The translations under genes were made by a program, and so were the position numbers. From Caenorhabditis elegans (taxonomy: Eukaryota; Nematoda; Chromadorea; Rhabditida; Rhabditidae): a stretch of 64,000 nucleotides of DNA. The stretch spans positions 2,480,001 through 2,544,000 of the forward strand of contig NC_003281.10 of NCBI RefSeq assembly GCF_000002985.6. The letters run 5' to 3'. Under the pieces are notes generated by a model. It saw only the letters and a program-made list of their open reading frames with translations. It was not told where the DNA came from and made no database searches. Of this stretch, positions 59,601 to 64,000 are shown one piece after another; within the stretch, counting starts at the first letter, position 1, and the number at the start of each line of letters is the position of its first letter.

Positions 59601-62600
59601 GTTTTTTTTCTGTTGTTCTGTACTTTTTTGGTCGTTTTTTGGCATCTTTTATATAATATGATTTCTATAATTAAGGCGACGAAGTTATGAAGGCAATCGT
59701 CTCAGGTAGCCATTCCCGAGTTGTGGAGACTGTTGGAAAACGAGTCGGGGCCGAGGAGGCGAACAGCTATCGGCAGAAGAATACGGATTCTGAACTTATT
59801 GAAAAAGTGAGTTATTAAAGAGAAATTGCTGGGATAACTTATGGTTTTGGTGTCAATTTCAGATCCAAGAGGCCAAGCGGAATAAGGCAGTTTGTGAGCT
59901 GAAATTCGAGGATCCAACGATCAATGTGCTCACCTATTTGAAGAATCAGAAAGCTAAGGAAGCTGGGAAACGGGATGCTCCTACTCCGATTTTGGCGGCT
60001 CCGGTCACTCCGAAGCACGTCACCAAGCTCGGAACTCATACGATCACAACGACGGCTCTTCCGCCACGGACACAGACCGCTGAGACGACACAATCTATCC
60101 TTCAGCGTCTTTCCAATGGCTCGAACAAGCATCTGCTGAACGAGGACTTGAAGCTTTCGACGGTGCTCAATTTGAAGCGATTCTCGGGAAATCCGGCGAA
60201 ACCGTTAGAAGCGAAGACTTCGGAGGAGCAGAAAGCCGAACTGGAGACTATTGAGAAGATGCAGAAGCGGATTCAAGTGAATGTTCAAGCTTTGAATGGG
60301 CATCCTCTGAATACGACAGAAATTGCATCTCACTGCAAACGGCTAATGATTGCTTACAATATTGGTCAACGGCTTTTTGCCAAGCATGTGATGAATCAGG
60401 TTGTTAAGGTAAGGAAAACTCGAAGATATTAAAAAAAGAATTAAAAATATATTTTTTCCCAATTTACAGTCGCAAGGATCACTTTCGGAACTTCTCTCGA
60501 AACCTCGGCATTGGAATAAGCTGACGGATAAGGGTCGAGAAGCATTCCGTCGGATTTATGGATGGATTAGTGACGATGAGGCTATCAACTTGCTGTGCTC
60601 GCTGAGCCCACGACGAGTTTGGCCGGCGGATCAAAATATTGAGCATCCGAAAGCCGAGACACTTTTGGACACCTCGGATCCAATGGAGTTTAAGGAAGAG
60701 CCTGTGATCCGATATGATGTCACTCCGAAGGTGGAACCAGTTATTGAGAAGATTAAATCACCTGTAGAGAGCCCGTGTAGCTCACAAGCTGGAGCATCGT
60801 CACTTCGAGCTAGCCGATGGAGACATGACGATATTTCGAAGGAGAAGATTTTGAGCATTTTGCAGACGGAGCTTAAGAAAATTGAAGAGGAAACTACGGA
60901 GTCGAAGGTTGTTGTTCCAGTCAAACCGACGGCAACTGGAGGGAATCGTCGCTTTTCTTCCAATTCCACGTATGAATCCTCCTCGCTCACTGGAAAATCT
61001 AGGCCATCAACTGTCGAGCTCATTCTGAAGCAGAGAATCTCAACTGGGCTTCAACCTCTGACTCAGGCACAGTATGACGCCTACACCGTTCTCGACACGG
61101 ATTTTCTTGTCAAGCAGATCAAAGAGTTTTTGACAATGAACTCGATTTCTCAGCGACAATTCGGAGAATATATTCTTGGTCTGAGCCAGGGGAGTGTTTC
61201 GGATTTGCTCGCAAGGCCGAAAACATGGGCTCAGTTGACTCAAAAAGGCCGCGAACCATTTATCCGAATGCAGTTGTTCATGGATGATGTCGAAGCGTCG
61301 GAGGAGAATGATGAAAAGCAACCGAAGATCACGATTTGCGATGAGGACAGTGATTTGGCGAAGACTTTGGCTACACTGCTCAACGCGGTGCACAGGGAGC
61401 CCAGTGAGCCGAAAACCAGTGTGAAGCTTGAACCACTTTCGGAAATTGATGTGGTGAGGATAATTGTCATTTTTTGGGGTTTCCGTCTTAAAAATACGGT
61501 GCCAGGTCTCGACACGATCGATTTTTCAAATTGGAAAGGTGTGTGTGCCTTTAAGGAGTACTTTAGTTTCCAACTCAGAACTGTAAATTTTGAACTAGAA
61601 ACTACAGTACTTTTTAAAGGCACACACGTCTTTTTATTTGAAATATAGGTCATGGCGAGACCCGCCGGTACAGTACTTTTGCGGCAAAATCTTAAAAATA
61701 TCGCCAGTAGAATCCATCCTAAATCCTTTTAGTTTCAGATAATGCAAGTTCCAAGTGCCAGTAAGCCCAGCAGCGTCGTAAAATCGATTGACGAATCCTC
61801 CGGAGAGGAGATTCTCGACACATTCGAAATTGTATATCAAGTGAAAGGAATTCTAGAAGAAAATGGGATTTCCCCTCGAGTCTTCGGCGACGAATATCTC
61901 CATTGTACCTCATCAATGTGTGCTGACTTGATGATTCGAACAAAATCATTTGAAAATTCAAAAGCGTCGGAAAAATTGATGTATACCAGGATGAAGACGT
62001 TCCTGTCGGATCCTATTGCAATTCCGCTGCTCGTCGAGAAAGAGGAGAGCAAGGAGACTGTCAAGGCGAAGATTGAAAGTGTTCCAGCACCACGTGAAGC
62101 TCCTCGTCCAGTGAAGCGGAAGCATTCTTCTGACACTGATGACTATGATCTTAACACAAAGAAGCCTATCCAGAGAACTGTTATCACTGATTATCAGAAA
62201 GATACTCTGCGATTCGTGTTTGTTAATGAGCAGCATCCTTCCAACGAACTTTGCGAGCAGATATCTCTAAAACTGGATATGTCACTGAGAACCGTCCAAA
62301 ACTGGTTCCACAATCACCGAACTAGGAGCAAAGCGAGAGAGAAGGAGGGAAAAGTGTACTCTGATGCTCTACCCAATGGAACAGCAGTCAAAAGTCTCAC
62401 CTGGAAGGATGATCTTCAGAAGATGCTCGACGAAGCGCCGGCAATCACTAGCCAATGGGCTCCGGACTATCAAAATCGGGCGGGATCCGTAAAAAGCTCG
62501 ACTTCGGCGGATTCTCCGACAAATAACAATTATAGCTCGCCGATTTTCAGTTTTGACAAAGCTTCGACTACTTCCACTGTGAAGAAACCGTCGTCAACTG

Positions 62601-62677
62601 GAAAGTTGGATAATCTGGTGGCTCGGATGATCAGATTAGCCGAAGGACGAGAAGCGGCGGCGGCGAAAGCTTCCTAA
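50620..62677 (+). CDS. ceh-44: CUX-type homeodomain transcription factor (cut isoform)
   Basis: Eleven exons give 1263 residues: 50620-50670, 50714-50824, 53823-53949, 56399-56598, 57186-57446, 58493-58800, 59300-59463, 59706-59806, 59863-60408, 60470-61453 and 61739-62677. Residues 1-430 are a coiled coil like CASP/CUX1. CUT1 is about 570-665 (NIGQRLFAKHVM, GSLSELLSKPRHW). CUT2 is about 825-905 (QRQFGEYILGLSQGSVSDLL). A diverged CUT3 is about 975-1045 (SPRVFGDEYLHC). The homeodomain is about 1092-1152 with VQNWFHNHRTR and His at the position-50 site, as in CUX proteins. The C-terminus is Ser/Thr-rich. It acts in the nucleus as a DNA-binding regulator; published worm work links CUT homeobox genes to pan-neuronal identity. 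Exon 8 could instead start at 59676, adding 10 in-frame residues. Confidence 0.93.
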
Positions 62678-63868
62678 ACAGGCCTTGCCTACACGCCTGT
62701 AGGCATCGTTGTGCCTGAAACCCCCAAAAGTGGCTGGTTCCACGTATTCTAACCAAGTTGTTCAATTACTTATTCAATCAATTATATGTATTTTTTTTAG
62801 TTCTTTTCCCTTCATAAAATGTCTGCCTAGACTGCCTGCCTAGGCACGTAGGCAGGCAGGCAGCTACCTAAATTTCCCGATCTCCTTTTGCAGCTTTCAC
62901 TTTTCCCCCCTCTTATAACCATTCCATTCTCTAATCATTGACCGGTAAATCCCGCTTGTTCTCCAGAAAAAAAATGATTCTCAAATTATTATTATTCAAT
63001 TGATCTCTCTCTTCTTATTTGCAATGTTGTCATTTTTCAATAAATTTTTAAATTTACAGAAAAAAAAATTGAATTTTCGGGGGAAATTTCAGAAATTTGG
63101 CTGAAAAATCACAAAATGAACTACAAAGGGCGGATGAGAGCCAAGAAAGGGGCGGAGCCAAAAAAGGGGACATATAAGGATACGCCCCTTTTGTAGGTGT
63201 GGCTGATGACGAAGAGTTTAAGATTTCGTAGATCCGGAAACTCCAAAATTTTCTTGGCAAAAAATCTCTCGGAACTGAGTGAGCCAAGGAAGGGGCGGAG
63301 CCAAATAGCTTAAGCAGAAACGCCCCCTTTTTTTAGTGCCGCTGGCGATGACGATCTTGTGATCTCATAAATTCCCGTGTCGCTTTGTTTCTCCTCCGAA
63401 AAACAACTCGTAAACTGTGAGAGCCGAGAAAGGGGCGTGGCGTCGAAGCGGCAACCTCTGCCACTAAATGGGCGGGGCTTATCTGAGAACGCCCACGCTG
63501 TGGGCGTGGTTTCTCATGGTCTGGGTCTCAGCGATATTTTACTCTCAAAAATGACGAGCTTCGAATTGGTTATTCCGACAAACCCTCCTGGTAGAGCTAC
63601 GAGAGCCAAGAAGAAGGGCGGGGCCTATACGAAAACGCCCACCTTGTTGGCGTCGCTGATTTTGAAGAATTTGCGATTTCGTAGATCCAGGGACTCCAAA
63701 TTTTCCTCGAAAATTTTACTTTTTCGTCAAAAAAGGTTATCATAAATTTCAGGACGAAATGAGGAGCAAGAAGCCGAATTGACAGTGCTCAAAGAGAAAT
63801 CCGAGAGAAATGATCGACTGATTGCTCAACTTGAAGCCGATTTGGCCAGTGCTGTGCAGGATATTGGG
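50620..63868 (+). CDS. ceh-44: CASP-type Golgi coiled-coil isoform of ceh-44 (incomplete at window end)
   Basis: Shared exons 1-7 end at 59463 with one spare base. The exon at 63753-63868 begins in the complementary phase and reads RNEEQEAELTVLKEKSERND...LIAQLEADLASAVQDIG, closely resembling the LIARLEQDLS segment of vertebrate CASP. Joining 59463 to 63753 skips all CUT and homeobox exons, the same architecture as CUX1/CASP. In other animals CASP is a C-terminally anchored Golgi membrane tether; the anchor exons must lie beyond this window. The skipped segment includes the cut isoform's polyadenylation signal, so splicing and 3' end choice must compete. Confidence 0.85.
51699..51912 (+). repeat. 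Two microsatellites in ceh-44 intron 2
   Basis: (TC)n around 51710-51722 and (CA)n at about 51893-51906, the latter preceded by GCCGGTAGCATATG. They are useful as length markers; no function is seen. Confidence 0.8.
52670..53055 (+). promoter_or_regulatory. Pyrimidine-rich candidate internal promoter in ceh-44 intron 2
   Basis: The block is CT-rich on the plus strand (CTCTCTCTCTCCCACGCACT, TTTTCTCTCTCTCACACTCC) and contains TCTCTATATATGTGG near 52889. It stands out from the A/T-rich introns and directly precedes a phase-compatible candidate first exon at 53056. Pyrimidine-rich, TATA-containing DNA before a start is common in worm promoters. Promoter activity is inferred. Confidence 0.5.
53056..53184 (+). 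CDS. ceh-44: Candidate alternative first exon of ceh-44
   Basis: ATG at 53056 opens 43 codons (MTAPARFNASIF...KNRNLSGIE) that end at a GTACCT donor in phase 0. This is exactly what exon 3 (53823, phase 0) needs. The junction would read GIEDSRKVAIPLIKAF, similar to the PEDLRKQVAPLLKSF stretch of mammalian CASP/CUX1. It would replace the 54 residues of exons 1-2. Supported by frame and composition only. Confidence 0.5.
54950..55575 (+). promoter_or_regulatory. GC- and CT-rich island in ceh-44 intron 3
   Basis: Unlike the surrounding intron, this stretch is CT-rich (CTCTTCTTCTTCTTC near 55282) and locally GC-rich (CCGCCCCGCGTCCCGCC, CTCCGCGGCCGCGGCGACG near 55400). Open frames in it end without phase-compatible donors. 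It could be a second internal promoter or enhancer; no coding role is supported. Confidence 0.4.
62832..62863 (+). repeat. CTGCCTGCC hairpin in the ceh-44 3' UTR
   Basis: CTGCCTGCCTA and TAGGCAGGCAG flank a 6-nt loop (GGCACG), a perfect 11-bp stem downstream of the homeodomain-isoform stop. Similar CCTGCC/GGCAGG units occur at 62682-62715 and in the PLBD-like gene introns. Confidence 0.75.
63039..63044 (+). promoter_or_regulatory. Polyadenylation signal of the ceh-44 cut isoform
   Basis: AATAAA 362 nt after the TAA at 62675-62677, preceded by TTGTCATTTTTC. No other AATAAA lies between it and the stop. Confidence 0.65.
63128..63720. repeat. Four ~150-bp repeats with GC-box palindromes, before the CASP-specific exon
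   Basis: Units starting near 63137, 63280, 63420 and 63600 each begin GAGCCAAGAAAGGGGCGGAG or a variant, have ACGCCC downstream, then GTGGCTGATGACG and ATTTCGTAGATCCGG-type ends. The GGGCGG...CGCCC pair makes each unit partly palindromic. They lie just upstream of the acceptor at 63752. Confidence 0.75.
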
Positions 63869-64000
63869 GTAACGTTTGAGAATGTTTAAAAAATATGGAT
63901 TTTCAGGTCATCTCTTTGAGAAAAAACAGATTTTTCTATTTTTTTAACAAAAAAATCGTTAAAATTATTCGATTATTCGATTTTTATAATATTACGGGAA

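Overview
The window reads as nuclear DNA from a Caenorhabditis nematode, most likely C. elegans. Supporting signs are short exons with TTTCAG-type acceptors, AT-rich introns with runs of A and T, candidate trans-splice acceptors just upstream of start codons, degenerate TTAGGC (nematode telomere-type) repeats inside introns, and recognisable worm orthologues. From memory, the pairing of ceh-44, an NDUFA8 orthologue and rbc-2 fits the left part of chromosome III; no search was run.

Layout: (1) 1-6412 (+), the 3' two thirds of smg-6, a nonsense-mediated decay endonuclease whose introns carry five copies of one inverted-repeat family. (2) 7774-13954 (+), a TMEM165/GDT1 Golgi cation transporter with a ~980-bp foldback element in one intron. 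(3) 13955-23607, a gene-free interval between two convergent genes. It holds a tRNA-derived relic and about 6.5 kb of stacked tandem repeats: a 44-bp repeat, a 25-bp satellite of about 188 copies, a 40-bp repeat built from heat-shock-element pentamers, a 15-bp satellite, more heat-shock pentamers, and a 122-bp repeat. (4) 23608-27970 (-), a phospholipase B-like lysosomal Ntn-hydrolase, complete in nine exons. (5) 29092-31642 (+), a small secreted cysteine-rich protein I cannot assign. (6) 32648-48628 (-), rbc-2 (rabconnectin-3 beta/WDR7), 18 exons, 1373 codons. (7) 49076-50353 (+), the NDUFA8 subunit of respiratory complex I. (8) From 50620 (+) to the window edge, ceh-44, a CUX/CASP locus. One splice form encodes a coiled coil, three CUT domains and a homeodomain and ends at 62677. 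Another skips those exons and joins a coiled-coil exon at 63753-63868, as in vertebrate CUX1/CASP.

Exon models were built by hand from splice signals and checked for reading-frame continuity; each complete gene gives an uninterrupted frame. The genes are mostly unrelated housekeeping functions: mRNA decay, Golgi ion homeostasis, lysosomal hydrolysis, V-ATPase and vesicle regulation, respiration, and Golgi tethering or neuronal transcription. The NDUFA8 orthologue and ceh-44 may form an operon. The most unusual material is repetitive: perfectly phased HSF-type pentamer arrays flanking a satellite, a higher-order-structured 25-bp satellite, long intronic hairpins, and an intron with four CCAAT-palindrome units.
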